DNA of 64,000 nucleotides from Lachnospiraceae bacterium MD308. GTDB lineage: Bacteria > Bacillota > Clostridia > Lachnospirales > Lachnospiraceae. Below, one piece after another: positions 26,545-35,726 of this stretch (within the stretch, counting starts at the first letter, position 1; the number at the start of each line of letters is the position of its first letter). Below the pieces are notes generated by a model. It saw only the letters and a list, made by a program, of their open reading frames with translations, was not told the origin of the DNA and did no database searches. Made by a program: the position numbers and the translations under genes. The stretch is from positions 1 through 64,000 of the forward strand of contig VIQU02000001.1 of NCBI GenBank assembly GCA_010206225.2, in the 5' to 3' direction.

Positions 26545-27289
26545 TTACCCCCTTATCAATCAGTACCCTTAAATTTTCCGGCGCAAAAAGCCGCCATCGC
26601 TTATGAAACACGAATCCATCCTTTTGGATACTGAAATATGTTTTGCTGTCCGGCAAATGTTTCTCACATTCATCAAAAAAAGAATCCGGCAACCCAAAAT
26701 CCTCTTGAAACATTTCAAGGATATATCCAGTTTTTTGATAAAGTTTTCCGCAATGATATAAATCTAGGGAAGAAAGCAGGTGATCTGGTGAAAGAGATGG
26801 AACGAGCAGCATACAGCGCAGCAGTTCTTCAAGTCCGCCAATTTTTTCAAAATCCGCAATGCCGTCAATTACTGTCCGTTCTAAGGAAGTCACACGGACG
26901 CCATTTCCCATTTCCACAACACCTTCTATTCCCCGATGACTCACAGGGCAATAATCAATCCCGTCATAAGAAAAGGGCCGTACCCGTTTTCCTGTTGCCA
27001 CATACACCTCATAAAACACCTGATTTGCGTAGCCATAATACTCAAACGCACTATGATGGGAAACGTACGCATCCTCCGCTACACTGGAGGCAATCTGGAA
27101 ACGGTTTGGAATCGGCTGGTCGGTTTCCAAACTCATAACCACATACAAATCACGGCGTACTCGCTCAATATACCCCTTTTTTAAAAACTTTCGTATCTGC
27201 CAGGCTGCCGCGCTGTCCGATCCAATCCGTTTGGCAAGTCCATCCCGCGTAAAGCAGCGCATACCCGCAAGCTCTTTATATAAATCCAT
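26525..27289 (-). CDS. abiEi: AbiEi-type antitoxin/repressor
   Basis: 254 residues from the ATG at 27289 (MDLYKELAGMRCFT), with GGCGGTGG just ahead. The N-terminal winged helix (CFTRDGLAKRIGSDSAAAWQIRKFLKKGYIERVRRDLYVV) and a C-terminal antitoxin domain (ASSVAEDAYVSHHSAFEYYGYANQ, then VTSLERTVIDGI) match AbiEi proteins. These repress their own promoter and protect against the paired nucleotidyltransferase toxin. Together with abiEii this is a complete type IV system, known to give phage abortive infection in Lactococcus and to stabilise plasmids or islands. Confidence 0.88.
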   Translation of the reverse strand: MDLYKELAGMRCFTRDGLAKRIGSDSAAAWQIRKFLKKGYIERVRRDLYVVMSLETDQPIPNRFQIASSVAEDAYVSHHSAFEYYGYANQVFYEVYVATGKRVRPFSYDGIDYCPVSHRGIEGVVEMGNGVRVTSLERTVIDGIADFEKIGGLEELLRCMLLVPSLSPDHLLSSLDLYHCGKLYQKTGYILEMFQEDFGLPDSFFDECEKHLPDSKTYFSIQKDGFVFHKRWRLFAPENLRVLIDKGVNDNDAI

Positions 27290-27310
27290 TTTACCACCGC
27301 CTTTGTTTTT

Positions 27311-27339
27311 ATTATAGAGCAAAACGATAGTATTTACAA
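27311..27339 (-). promoter_or_regulatory. Promoter of the abiE operon with flanking direct repeats
   Basis: TTGTAA (27334-27339) and TATAAT (27311-27316) on the minus strand are 17 nt apart. On the plus strand GAGCAAAA occurs at 27317-27324 and again at 27347-27354, one copy in the spacer and one before the -35: candidate AbiEi binding sites. The remainder of 27340-27610 shows nothing I can assign. Confidence 0.7.
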
Positions 27340-27613
27340 CTATTTTGAGCAAAAACAAAAACAGTTATTTTCGGATTCACATTTGCGTCGCTATGAGCCT
27401 CCATATATGCAAGTATCCGACAGAGGACATATTCATCTTTCCGCACGCCTGCCATGATCTTCAGAGAAGAAATGTTTGCGGTTAAATTTACTAGTTTCGC
27501 AGTCAACAAGCCGTTGTTCAAAAAAAATAATCAAATTTTCTCATGTAGTCCTCATCCTTTCCTCATATAAATAGACCAAAAAATATGCAGATAGCATGTG
27601 CAATAATCCGCCA

Positions 27614-27644
27614 TAAAAATAAGGTGCCCGACCGGGCACCTTAT
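27614..27644 (-). terminator. Terminator of rpsU
   Basis: A 12-bp perfect stem (27619-27630 with 27633-27644) with a tight loop is followed by TTTTT on the minus strand. Confidence 0.85.
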
Positions 27645-27656
27645 TCATTGCACATA

Positions 27657-27833
27657 TTAGTTATACTTACGTTTTCTAGCAGCTTCAGATTTCTTTTTAC
27701 GTCTCACACTTGGTTTCTCGTAATGTTCTCTTTTACGAATCTCCTGCTGAATTCCAGCCTTCGCACAGTTTCTTTTGAATCTGCGTAAAGCGCTGTCTAA
27801 CGTCTCGTTTTCTTTAACGATTACATTTGACAT
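27657..27833 (-). CDS. rpsU: 30S ribosomal protein S21
   Basis: 58 residues, normal length for S21. It starts [20 protein letters not shown] and ends in the basic tail [13 protein letters not shown], with the family's [13 protein letters not shown] segment in the middle. S21 sits on the 30S platform near the anti-Shine-Dalgarno helix. A run of GGAGG-like bases lies ahead of the ATG. It is a single gene with its own promoter and terminator. Confidence 0.97.
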   Translation of the reverse strand: MSNVIVKENETLDSALRRFKRNCAKAGIQQEIRKREHYEKPSVRRKKKSEAARKRKYN

Positions 27834-27911
27834 AGTCTCACACCTAACCTCCCCTCCAGCCCTATATTGTGCATTATACGACTGTTTGGGTATATTTTTG
27901 CACTACATAAG

Positions 27912-27939
27912 ATTATACCACATTTTTGCTGTACGTCAA
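27912..27939 (-). promoter_or_regulatory. Promoter of rpsU
   Basis: TTGACG (27934-27939) and TATAAT (27912-27917) on the minus strand are 16 nt apart, about 80 nt before the start codon. Confidence 0.75.
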
Positions 27940-27985
27940 TATCTTTTTGCCATTTTACGGTATTTCACGATACATTTATTACAGC

Positions 27986-29959
27986 TTAATCCTTTGCCAG
28001 AATAAACTGATTCACTAACTCCTTCAGGCTCTCAGCTTCAGCAGAAAGCTCTTCACTGGCTGCGGCACTCTGCTGGGAAGTCGCGCTGTTCGTCTGCACT
28101 ACAGAAGAGATCTGGTCTATCCCCTCTGTAACCTGCTCGATGGCAGCCGTCTGATCTTCCACTTCTTTTACAACAACATCCATTTTCGCGGTAACTTTTC
28201 CGGCAGCATCACTGGTAAGCTGCAAGGATTCCGTCACTTGATCCACAGCCTGCGTACCTTCGTTGACAGACAGAATCGAACTTTCGATCAATTCCTTTGT
28301 AGCTTTTGCGGCCGCATCCGATTTCGAGGCAAGATTACGTACTTCATCCGCAACAACCGCAAAGCCTTTTCCGGACGTTCCTGCCCGCGCGGCTTCTACA
28401 GCAGCATTCAGAGCCAATATATTTGTCTGGAATGCAATGCTTTCAATCGTACCGATGATCTTGGCAATCTCTACGGAAGAATTAGAAATCTTCTCCATAG
28501 CAGAATTCAGGACTTTGACATACTCTACGCTGGTATTAAGCTGCGCTCCCGCCTGATTTACATATTCGCCTGCTTCTTCGGCAGCGGCGGCCGTCTGTTT
28601 GGAGCTTTCAGATATCTCATTGATCGTAGCTGCCAATTCCTCTACCGAACTTGCCTGTTCCACAGACCCCTGACTCAGAGACTGTGCCCCGACGGATACC
28701 TGATCGCTGGCGGAAGACACCTGTCCGGCGGAAGAATCTATCTGGCGCATAGTGTTGCTCAGTTCGATCTTCAGATTACGCATAGAATGAAGGATACTCT
28801 GAAAATCACCTACATAAGCCTCGCGATGATCCGACTGTATATCAAAATTCTTATTCGCCATCTCATTGAGCAGATAACCGATATCACGAATGATCGTATT
28901 CAATCCGGTTACCATATCCGCAGTAGACTTTGTAAGCTCCGCCGTCTCATCCCGGCCCGTAACCTGAGGTACCGGCGATGACAGATCTCCTTCTGCCAAA
29001 AGCTTCATACGCGCGGCGCAGGCGCGCATAGGCACACTGATATTGTTGGACAGCTTCAGGGCTACTGCAATAGAGGCCAGAATAGAAGCGGCGATCACAA
29101 TCAAGTTAATGATCATACCAAAATATGTATCCGCCAGATAATCTGTCTTTAATGCAGTAACGGCAACGCTCCAGCCATCTGTCCCGCCTACCGGCGCGCA
29201 TGCCAGAAACCGTTTTTCTTTATCTCTGCTAAAGCTTCCGAAACCGTTCTTGCCCTCACACATTTTTTTGTGGAGAGCTGCCAGTCCTTGTAAGGAAGCA
29301 TCATTTTTCGCTTCCTCCTCAATATTCTGGGTAGTAATCGTCTCCAGAGTCGTGTCAGCGATCGTGTCTCCTGATTTGTTAAGCATATACGCATGACAGC
29401 TGTCGCTGAGCTTAATAGAAGATACGATGTCATTCAAAAATGTCTCCTGCGGCACAAAGTAAACCACTCCTACGATGTCAGAACTGCCGTCCCCGCCGGC
29501 ATAAAGCGGCGCGGCTACCATGATAGACAATTCTCCGGTAACCTTGCTGACCAAAGGTTCCGATACATAGACATTTCCCTGCATGGCCTGCTGCACATAC
29601 TCCCGGTCAGAATAATCTTTCCCGTCAAAGATGCTATAGCCGTCAGAATTGATAATGTTCCCCCTCTGGAACCCATGCATATTGACACGCTCATCAATAA
29701 TGGCACGTTTCTCTTCCTGAGAAACCTCTTCATCAGATAACTGCGGAATACGTCCTGTGTCCACAGCCACATTCTTGTAGGCCGAAAGTTCCTGCTCAAT
29801 ACGTTCCGCCGCCAGAACAGTCGTCTCGCTCATCATCTCTTTTACCGTAGCGAGAGTACTCCTGTAGTTCAGCGTAATACTCGATGATCCTACTGCGATT
29901 AGAGCAATCAGGACCGTTGCCATCAGGCTTACTGTAATTTTTTTACGGATGCTCTTCAT
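27986..29959 (-). CDS. Methyl-accepting chemotaxis protein
   Basis: 657 residues. TM1 lies at about 8-28, a Cache-type extracellular sensor at about 33-280, TM2 at about 283-305, then HAMP. A long cytoplasmic signalling coiled coil follows, with the conserved tip [23 protein letters not shown]. The C-terminus ends FILAKD with no NWETF-type CheR docking peptide. It reports an outside small-molecule ligand to CheA/CheW. No other chemotaxis genes are in the window, so it is an orphan receptor. Confidence 0.95.
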   Translation of the reverse strand: MKSIRKKITVSLMATVLIALIAVGSSSITLNYRSTLATVKEMMSETTVLAAERIEQELSAYKNVAVDTGRIPQLSDEEVSQEEKRAIIDERVNMHGFQRGNIINSDGYSIFDGKDYSDREYVQQAMQGNVYVSEPLVSKVTGELSIMVAAPLYAGGDGSSDIVGVVYFVPQETFLNDIVSSIKLSDSCHAYMLNKSGDTIADTTLETITTQNIEEEAKNDASLQGLAALHKKMCEGKNGFGSFSRDKEKRFLACAPVGGTDGWSVAVTALKTDYLADTYFGMIINLIVIAASILASIAVALKLSNNISVPMRACAARMKLLAEGDLSSPVPQVTGRDETAELTKSTADMVTGLNTIIRDIGYLLNEMANKNFDIQSDHREAYVGDFQSILHSMRNLKIELSNTMRQIDSSAGQVSSASDQVSVGAQSLSQGSVEQASSVEELAATINEISESSKQTAAAAEEAGEYVNQAGAQLNTSVEYVKVLNSAMEKISNSSVEIAKIIGTIESIAFQTNILALNAAVEAARAGTSGKGFAVVADEVRNLASKSDAAAKATKELIESSILSVNEGTQAVDQVTESLQLTSDAAGKVTAKMDVVVKEVEDQTAAIEQVTEGIDQISSVVQTNSATSQQSAAASEELSAEAESLKELVNQFILAKD

Positions 29960-30059
29960 CTCGTTCCTCCCTCAATTTGTGATAGAATTATAAATCTCTT
30001 AATGTATGAAACACATCAAAAGATACATGCGCATCTTCCTGCGCACGAAATATACAGAT

Positions 30060-30088
30060 ATTATATCACAGAGGGCGGTTTTCGTCTA
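30060..30088 (-). promoter_or_regulatory. Candidate promoter of the chemoreceptor gene
   Basis: TAGACG (30083-30088) and TATAAT (30060-30065) on the minus strand are 17 nt apart. The -35 matches only partly. The leader to 29959 is about 100 nt and contains a small gcgca/tgcgc hairpin. Confidence 0.45.
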
Positions 30089-30154
30089 TTCCAAACACAA
30101 AAAATAAAGGGTAATCTTGCGTAATCTTGAATACGAATACCGGAACCATTCCCC

Positions 30155-30838
30155 TCACCGCTGCCTGCGCATCTCCTTCACGATCTTCCCGTCCTCGATG
30201 ACTATGATCCTCCTACTGTTTTTGGCAATCTGCCGGTCATGGGTGATCAGAAGAATCGTCTGCCCATAGACTTCATTCAGTTTCCGGAACAGCCCCATGA
30301 TCTCCCTGCTGTTCTTCTGATCCAGATTCCCGGTAGGCTCGTCCGCAAGAATCAGTTCCGGCCTGTTGATCACCGCCCTTCCGATGGCCACCCTCTGCTG
30401 CTGCCCGCCGGATAGTTCGCTCGGCAGATGCGTCAGTCTGTCCTCCAATTTCAGTATCTTCAGAAGACTCCCTAAGAATCTCCGGTCAGCCTTTTTATGA
30501 TCCAAAAGAACGGGAAGGCATATATTTTCTTCCACATTCAATACCGGGATCAGGTTATAAAACTGGTAGACCTGCCCGATCTTCTGTCTCCGAAAAGCAG
30601 TCAGTTTATTTTCCTTCATATCGTAAATGGACTCTCCGGCGATAAAAACCTTCCCTTCCGTCGGCCTATCCACGCCTCCAAGAAGGTGCAAAAGCGTTGA
30701 CTTCCCCGACCCGGACGGACCCAGTATAGTGACAAATTCTCCTTCTTCCACGGAAAAAGACACATGGTCAAGCGCAACTACCCGGTTGTCTCCATTTCCG
30801 TATTCTTTCGTAAGATTCTCTGTTCTTAACACTTCCAT
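30155..30838 (-). CDS. ABC transporter ATPase (MacB/LolD type), module 2
   Basis: 227 residues with Walker [12 protein letters not shown], the Q-loop [11 protein letters not shown], signature [15 protein letters not shown], Walker [15 protein letters not shown] and the H-loop ITHD. The length and sequence are those of ATPases that work with FtsX/MacB-type mechanotransmission permeases rather than classical importers. It follows the broken permease by 27 nt, so its partner in this operon may no longer function. Confidence 0.92.
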   Translation of the reverse strand: MEVLRTENLTKEYGNGDNRVVALDHVSFSVEEGEFVTILGPSGSGKSTLLHLLGGVDRPTEGKVFIAGESIYDMKENKLTAFRRQKIGQVYQFYNLIPVLNVEENICLPVLLDHKKADRRFLGSLLKILKLEDRLTHLPSELSGGQQQRVAIGRAVINRPELILADEPTGNLDQKNSREIMGLFRKLNEVYGQTILLITHDRQIAKNSRRIIVIEDGKIVKEMRRQR

Positions 30839-30864
30839 CTTTTTCCTCCTCCTTGCGTCCTTAA

Positions 30865-33284
30865 CTATATGCTTTCGTCCCGTATGGTCTCTATGATATT
30901 CAGGCGCTTAAACTGCAGCGCCGTATGAGCGGTGGGCGCTGCAATCAATACAAATGCAATCACAAACTGGACACAGATAATATCCCATGGCATCACCCTT
31001 TCGATGGTTTGAAATTTGCCGAACTCCCGAAAGACATCTGAGAGAAGAAACAGACTTATAGGAATCCCGATAAAGCTCGCCGCCAGCCCGTACAGAGAAT
31101 TTTCAGCGATCAGCATTCCTTTCAGCGCACCCGATTCCATCCCCATAGACCGGTACGCGGCAAACTCCCGCCTGCGCACCCGCATTGCCATAGAGATATT
31201 CTGTAAAATGTTCGTAAGCGACAGCGCCAGTATCAGAAGGATCATTCCATATCCCAAAACTTGCAGCAGAAGCTTTTCCGAATGAAAATACTCTTCTTTC
31301 CTGCTGATCGCCGCACTTCCGAATTCGTATTCGGATACTTGGCATTCCGCCGCAAGTTTTCTGACGGTCTGTTCGGTCTCTTTATCTTCCCTGACCCGTT
31401 CTGATAATTCCTTATGAAACAATTTGTCGGCAAAAGAAAGCTTCCCGTTTTTCTTCTCTCTTTCTATATCAAATTTAATACAGGCCAAAATCTCTTTTTC
31501 ATCCCAATAGTTATTTGCTTTTGTGTCCTCGGGATGTATTCCGTAGGTGTCCTTATAATCCGGGCTTTTTATCAGCGCTTCAAAGGCGTCCAGAGGCATA
31601 TAAAAGCGCAGTCCTCTTTCTACCCATCCCTGATGCCCCTCCGGTTCGCCGGCATCCCCCGAATAATAGGGATAGGCAGGCGCTTTCTTTGTCGCTCCGA
31701 TCAGCCGGAAACTTCCTTCCTTTAATTCATCGATCTCCTTGTGGATGCCTAGATTGATCGGATCTAAATCTCCATACCTGCTGTAGAGGAAAGAAAGCTC
31801 TTCCCCCGGCCTTACATCCAATACGCTTCTTCTTTCCGATTCCTCCCCTGTACGTATCTCCATGTAATCTTCCGCCAGCACCGGGTACGTTTCTCCTTTC
31901 TGAAACTCCTCTTCCGAGAGCTCATATCCCGCCTTTTTCAGATATTCCTGAAAAGTAATCCGATCAAGCCCCGTAATACTCACCGGATACCAGTATCCTT
32001 CTGCCGTCTTGGAAAGCCGGCAGTCCTTTACCTCCGTGTAGCCTCCGATATAGCCGTATCCGGCCAAAGTGTCAAAATTCCTTAGATCCTTCTTAAGCGC
32101 ATCTTTTGAAAGCAATATACCGCCAAGATCAAGCGTCCTTTCCAGACTGATCTGCTTTAACTTCGGTATTTCCGATATCTTTTCATAAAATGCATTGATT
32201 TTTCCCGCGTCGCTGGAATGAATCTCTATCCACAGCGAAAGCTTTGGCCTCTCTTGATCAGCACCACTCCATTGGCAATGTAGCTTTTACGTCTCACCCA
32301 TACATTTTTCACAGCCAGAAGTCCCACAGTCCCGGGGAATCTGCGTCTTCCTAATAAATCCGTTTTTTTCTGCACACTTTTTTTGACGGAACACTGCCGT
32401 ACGATCAACTCCATCGCAGAGGTTTTGACCGCTTTTCTGGCAGGAAAGAAGCAGGCGGCAAAGATCATAATCCACCCCGAAATCACAAGCTTTCCTAAGA
32501 GCTGCGGCGTAAAATTCATAGATATGCCATCATACAGAAAATAGTTCTGTATCCCATAGAGAATCCCCTTTGACAGCAAAAAACCTGCGCCGATTCCCGC
32601 CGGGATTCCAATCACCCCTTCTATGATTCCCTCCCAATAGACTACGAATGCTCTCTGTACCCTGGAAGCGCCGACACACCCAAGGAGCCCAAGATATTTA
32701 AGCTTCTCGAACACAGATATGGCATAGGCGTTATAGATCAGCACGCATCCGAAAAATATCAGCATCGCAAGGACCACATTGATCAGCAGTCCCACTCCCA
32801 TCCAGCCGTAGGTCGTAATGCCGTAATATTCCAACAGTTCCATATGATAGGACACTTGATATTTGGCTGTTGACCGGTTCGCCATCTCCACCCTGTCTTC
32901 CTGGGGAAGCAAAGGCATCCCGATCTTTTTTGCAAGCCGCTGTGCCGCGCCGAAGATCCAATGGTTTACCTTTGCCATCTCTGCCTTGGCACACAGCGTC
33001 TCCTCCCCGGGATGGAGCTCACAGTCTGTGATACCCTCAGCGCTCCTAACCTTTTTCGACTGTCGCAGCGCTTCGCACTGTTCCTTTGTAAGTTCATGGA
33101 AAATCACATGATAGCTGCCTTCATTTTCAATCACCTGATCGATCAGCATCCCTAAGAAAGCCTTTGCGAAGATATGGACTGACGTAAGGAGCACCATCAT
33201 TACAATGATGGCAAGCACTGCTGCATTCGTCCTCTTTTTGTTCTTCTTCATATAGCAAAGTGTCAGTTTCAAGATGATTCCCAT
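30865..33284 (-). pseudogene. Broken FtsX/MacB-like ABC permease, module 2
   Basis: The gene reads normally from the ATG at 33284 (MGIILKLTLCYMKKNKKRT, AGGAGAG ahead) through the first FtsX domain (KLKYLGLLGCVGASRVQRAF). It runs to VRRKSYIANGVVL at about 32265, then shifts frame and stops at 32226. The rest of the protein continues in another frame from about 32265 (ERPKLSLWIEIHSSDAG) to 30865, with a second FtsX domain (RRREFAAYRSMGMESGALKGM). The hydrophobic stretch expected after ANGVVL is nearly absent, so a small deletion probably caused the shift. Two partial proteins of about 350 and 416 residues could still be made. A sequencing error is less likely but possible. Confidence 0.75.
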
Positions 33285-33294
33285 ACGCTCTCTC

Positions 33295-34245
33295 CTATTC
33301 TGCCTGACCATCCGGCTTCTCATATACCTCACAGGCCGTCTCCTGCCACCAGTCCCGGACAGAAGACGCGCCGTCCGGATAATATTTCTCATAGACTTTA
33401 TAGATATCAATACCGCCGAGTTCTTTATTCCTCTCCATTTCTTCCCGCGCCTTCTGAAAGTCTCCGTTTTTTACATAAGCCGCAATTGCCTTTTCCTCGA
33501 TCTCCGGCGGCGCTTCTGACACTTCCTCCCCCTTTTTCCACAGGACTTTCTTATCCTGTTTAAGCGGTCCGACACAGGCAATCTCATTACAGCTCCACCG
33601 ATACTCTTCCTCCTGTTTCAAATAGTCTTTCACGCCGGTTTCCGTCGGGAATATATACGCCGCCTCTTGTACGCCGGCAAGATCCCTAAGCTTTGCCAGC
33701 CAGCCGTACGCTTTTGTAAAACTCAGATGATAATAGGCGCCGTCTGTGTCCTGATGTCTCTCAGCGCTTTCCAGAACCGGAATATGGGATAACTGAAAGC
33801 TTTTCTGTGATGACACCGCCAGATAGATCTCCCCGTTTTTCAGCCGGTATATTTCCTTTACTTCAATCTCCTTTGCCGGCATGCCCGTAAAAATACTTCC
33901 GATCCCGTCTGTCACAAGATATCCCGCCAGATTTGTGATCAGAATGAATGCAATAAACAAAAGTCCGCCGATTATGATATGATTAAAAGTCAGTTTCCTC
34001 CGAAACCGGGAAACCGCCTTTACCGCCATGTCTTCCCGGTCCTTCTCGGATCTTCCCAAAGATTCCCTTATATCCGGCAAAGCATCCTGTATACCCGAAA
34101 CCGGAGCAGATGCCCTCTCATATATTTTTCTGCATTCCTCGCATGTCCTGATATGCTCTTGCACTATCTTTCTGCTCTCATCGCGCAGAACGTCATCCTC
34201 GTAAAGCACCATGAGATCCTGAACTACCGCACATTCTTGTTTCAT
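33295..34245 (-). CDS. Membrane anti-sigma factor with zinc-finger (zf-HC2) domain, module 2
   Basis: 316 residues. Residues about 1-45 carry the anti-sigma zinc finger, CAVVQDLMVLYEDD then HIRTCEECRKIY, i.e. the H-x3-C-x2-C pattern. One membrane segment follows (about 95-113, IIGGLLFIAFILITNLAGYLV), then an external domain of about 200 residues. It overlaps the sigma gene at ATGA, so the two are coupled. It should hold the sigma factor until an envelope signal is felt by the outer domain. Confidence 0.85.
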   Translation of the reverse strand: MKQECAVVQDLMVLYEDDVLRDESRKIVQEHIRTCEECRKIYERASAPVSGIQDALPDIRESLGRSEKDREDMAVKAVSRFRRKLTFNHIIIGGLLFIAFILITNLAGYLVTDGIGSIFTGMPAKEIEVKEIYRLKNGEIYLAVSSQKSFQLSHIPVLESAERHQDTDGAYYHLSFTKAYGWLAKLRDLAGVQEAAYIFPTETGVKDYLKQEEEYRWSCNEIACVGPLKQDKKVLWKKGEEVSEAPPEIEEKAIAAYVKNGDFQKAREEMERNKELGGIDIYKVYEKYYPDGASSVRDWWQETACEVYEKPDGQAE

Positions 34246-34763
34246 GATTGCTGTCTCTCCTCTCCTAATATGTTCTGAACCTTTAACTTCGAGCGATGAT
34301 ATACAACTCTCGCCCAGCCTTCTCCCTTTCCGTACAGCTCCCCAATCTCTTTAAAGGAAAGTTCTCCTAACACACGCAGGCAGAACACCTCTTTATATGG
34401 CTCGCTCAAATGTTCCAATGCCCGGTATATCCTCATGGCTTCATTTCTCCTGATCACGGTCTCTTCTACATTTTCCGGCTCTCTGTCCTGAGAGCCATAC
34501 CACCCTTTTTCCAGATCGCTTTCCGTCAGTTCTGTTCCGGCGAGATGCCTTTGCTTTTTTCGCCATGTCAAATACGTGTTCTTTCCAATCTGATACAGCC
34601 AGCTTTTCATGGAGCAGTCTCCCCGAAACTTGTGTATAGACCGGATCGCTTTATAGAACGTCTCCTGAGAAAGCTCCTCCGCCACATCCTGCTTTCCGCA
34701 CAAAACATAAAGAAAACGAAATACATCCGGATAATATAATTTATAGACATCCTCAAGCTCCAC
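34242..34763 (-). CDS. ECF RNA polymerase sigma factor, module 2
   Basis: About 173 residues from the GTG at 34763 (VELEDVYKLYYPDVF), 7 nt after GGGAGGTG; an ATG six codons earlier lies inside that site. Region 2 (YYPDVFRFLYVLCG, ELSQETFYKAIRSI, SWLYQIGKNTYL) and region 4 (LSEPYKEVFCLRVLGELSFKEIGELYGKGEGWARVVYHRSK) are complete. The region 4 helix is clearly paralogous to the sigma factor at 39001. Confidence 0.92.
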   Translation of the reverse strand: MELEDVYKLYYPDVFRFLYVLCGKQDVAEELSQETFYKAIRSIHKFRGDCSMKSWLYQIGKNTYLTWRKKQRHLAGTELTESDLEKGWYGSQDREPENVEETVIRRNEAMRIYRALEHLSEPYKEVFCLRVLGELSFKEIGELYGKGEGWARVVYHRSKLKVQNILGEERQQS

Positions 34764-34804
34764 GCATCTCACCTCCCTCATAGCTTTTAAATCTGCCTGA
34801 CAAA

Positions 34805-34863
34805 ATTATACCCTAATTTTACCCTCCTGTATAATAGGACTCTCACAACAGATTTTCGTTACA
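34805..34863 (-). promoter_or_regulatory. Promoter region of module 2
   Basis: Close to the gene TATACA (34828-34833) and TATAAT (34805-34810) are 17 nt apart on the minus strand, a plausible sigma-A promoter. Farther up, TTTTGTAACGAAAA (TGTAAC at 34858-34863) resembles the -35 of ECF promoters and recurs upstream of module 1. No good ECF -10 follows it. Confidence 0.4.
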
Positions 34864-34908
34864 AAACAAGAACAGGGAAAATTAATTTCTGGAAAATTAA
34901 TTTCCCTG
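34864..34908 (-). terminator. Terminator after module 1
   Basis: A stem of 8 plus 7 bp with one bulged base (34873-34888 with 34893-34908) and loop ctgg is followed on the minus strand by TTCTTGTTTT. Confidence 0.7.
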
Positions 34909-34928
34909 TCTGCGAAAATCTTATCCGT

Positions 34929-35726
34929 CTACAAATCCTTCATCCTCTCAAGGATTTCTCCATAGAATTCTTCCGTGCTTCCTTTTTTCCTAAGATCATC
35001 CAGTATCACGCCGTCTTTTAAAAAGAGTATTCTCTTACAGCGGCTTGCCACCTGCGGATCGTGGGTTACCATGATAATGGTCTTTTTCATCCTCCCGTTG
35101 ATCCGCGTCAGGGCGTCTACAACCGTTTTCCCGGATTTGGAATCTAAGTTTCCGGTCGGCTCGTCCGCAAGGATCAGTCCGGGCTGGTTGATAAGCGCCC
35201 TGCTGATGGCCACCCTCTGTTTTTCCCCTCCGGAAAGCTCATAAGGGTGTTTATTCATAAGATGAGCAATCCCGAAAGCTTCCGCGTACTCCCTGCCCTT
35301 TTCCATACACTCCCGGGCATCCTTCTTATCCAGCACCATAGGCAGCATGATATTTTCGCTGACGGATAAACTGTCCATCAGATAAAAGTCCTGAAATACA
35401 AATCCGATCTTCCTGCGGCGGATATCCGAAAGCTCGTCGTCCCAGAGCTTTTTCGTATCCTTTCCCCAAAAATACAGCTCCCCCTTTGTAGGTTTGTCGA
35501 TCAGTCCCAGCGTCTTAAGAAGCGTAGTCTTTCCGCATCCGGATTTTCCCATGATCCCGACAAACTCCCGCTCCTTTACAGAAAAGCTAAGCCCTCTGAG
35601 CACTTTGATACTCCCGGCCTTTTCCTCGCCCCGGCTGATTTTTACATACTCCCGGCAGAGTCCCTCTGCCTTGATGACCGTCTTTCTTTTTACCTTCTCT
35701 GTCCTTTTTTCTTCCATCTCACACAT
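34929..35726 (-). CDS. ABC transporter ATPase (BceA type), module 1
   Basis: 265 residues with Walker A GKSGCGKTTLL, signature LSGGEKQRVAISRAL, Walker [15 protein letters not shown] and the H-loop VTHD. A Lys-rich N-terminal extension of about 20 residues precedes the usual start of the fold. It overlaps the permease stop by 8 nt. With the 900-residue permease it should form a BceAB-like resistance or envelope-stress transporter. Confidence 0.92.
   Translation of the reverse strand: MCEMEEKRTEKVKRKTVIKAEGLCREYVKISRGEEKAGSIKVLRGLSFSVKEREFVGIMGKSGCGKTTLLKTLGLIDKPTKGELYFWGKDTKKLWDDELSDIRRRKIGFVFQDFYLMDSLSVSENIMLPMVLDKKDARECMEKGREYAEAFGIAHLMNKHPYELSGGEKQRVAISRALINQPGLILADEPTGNLDSKSGKTVVDALTRINGRMKKTIIMVTHDPQVASRCKRILFLKDGVILDDLRKKGSTEEFYGEILERMKDL

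Noticed and set aside
27312-27521. 69-codon open frame upstream of abiEi
   Set aside because: It covers the abiE promoter and direct repeats, and no family is recognisable.
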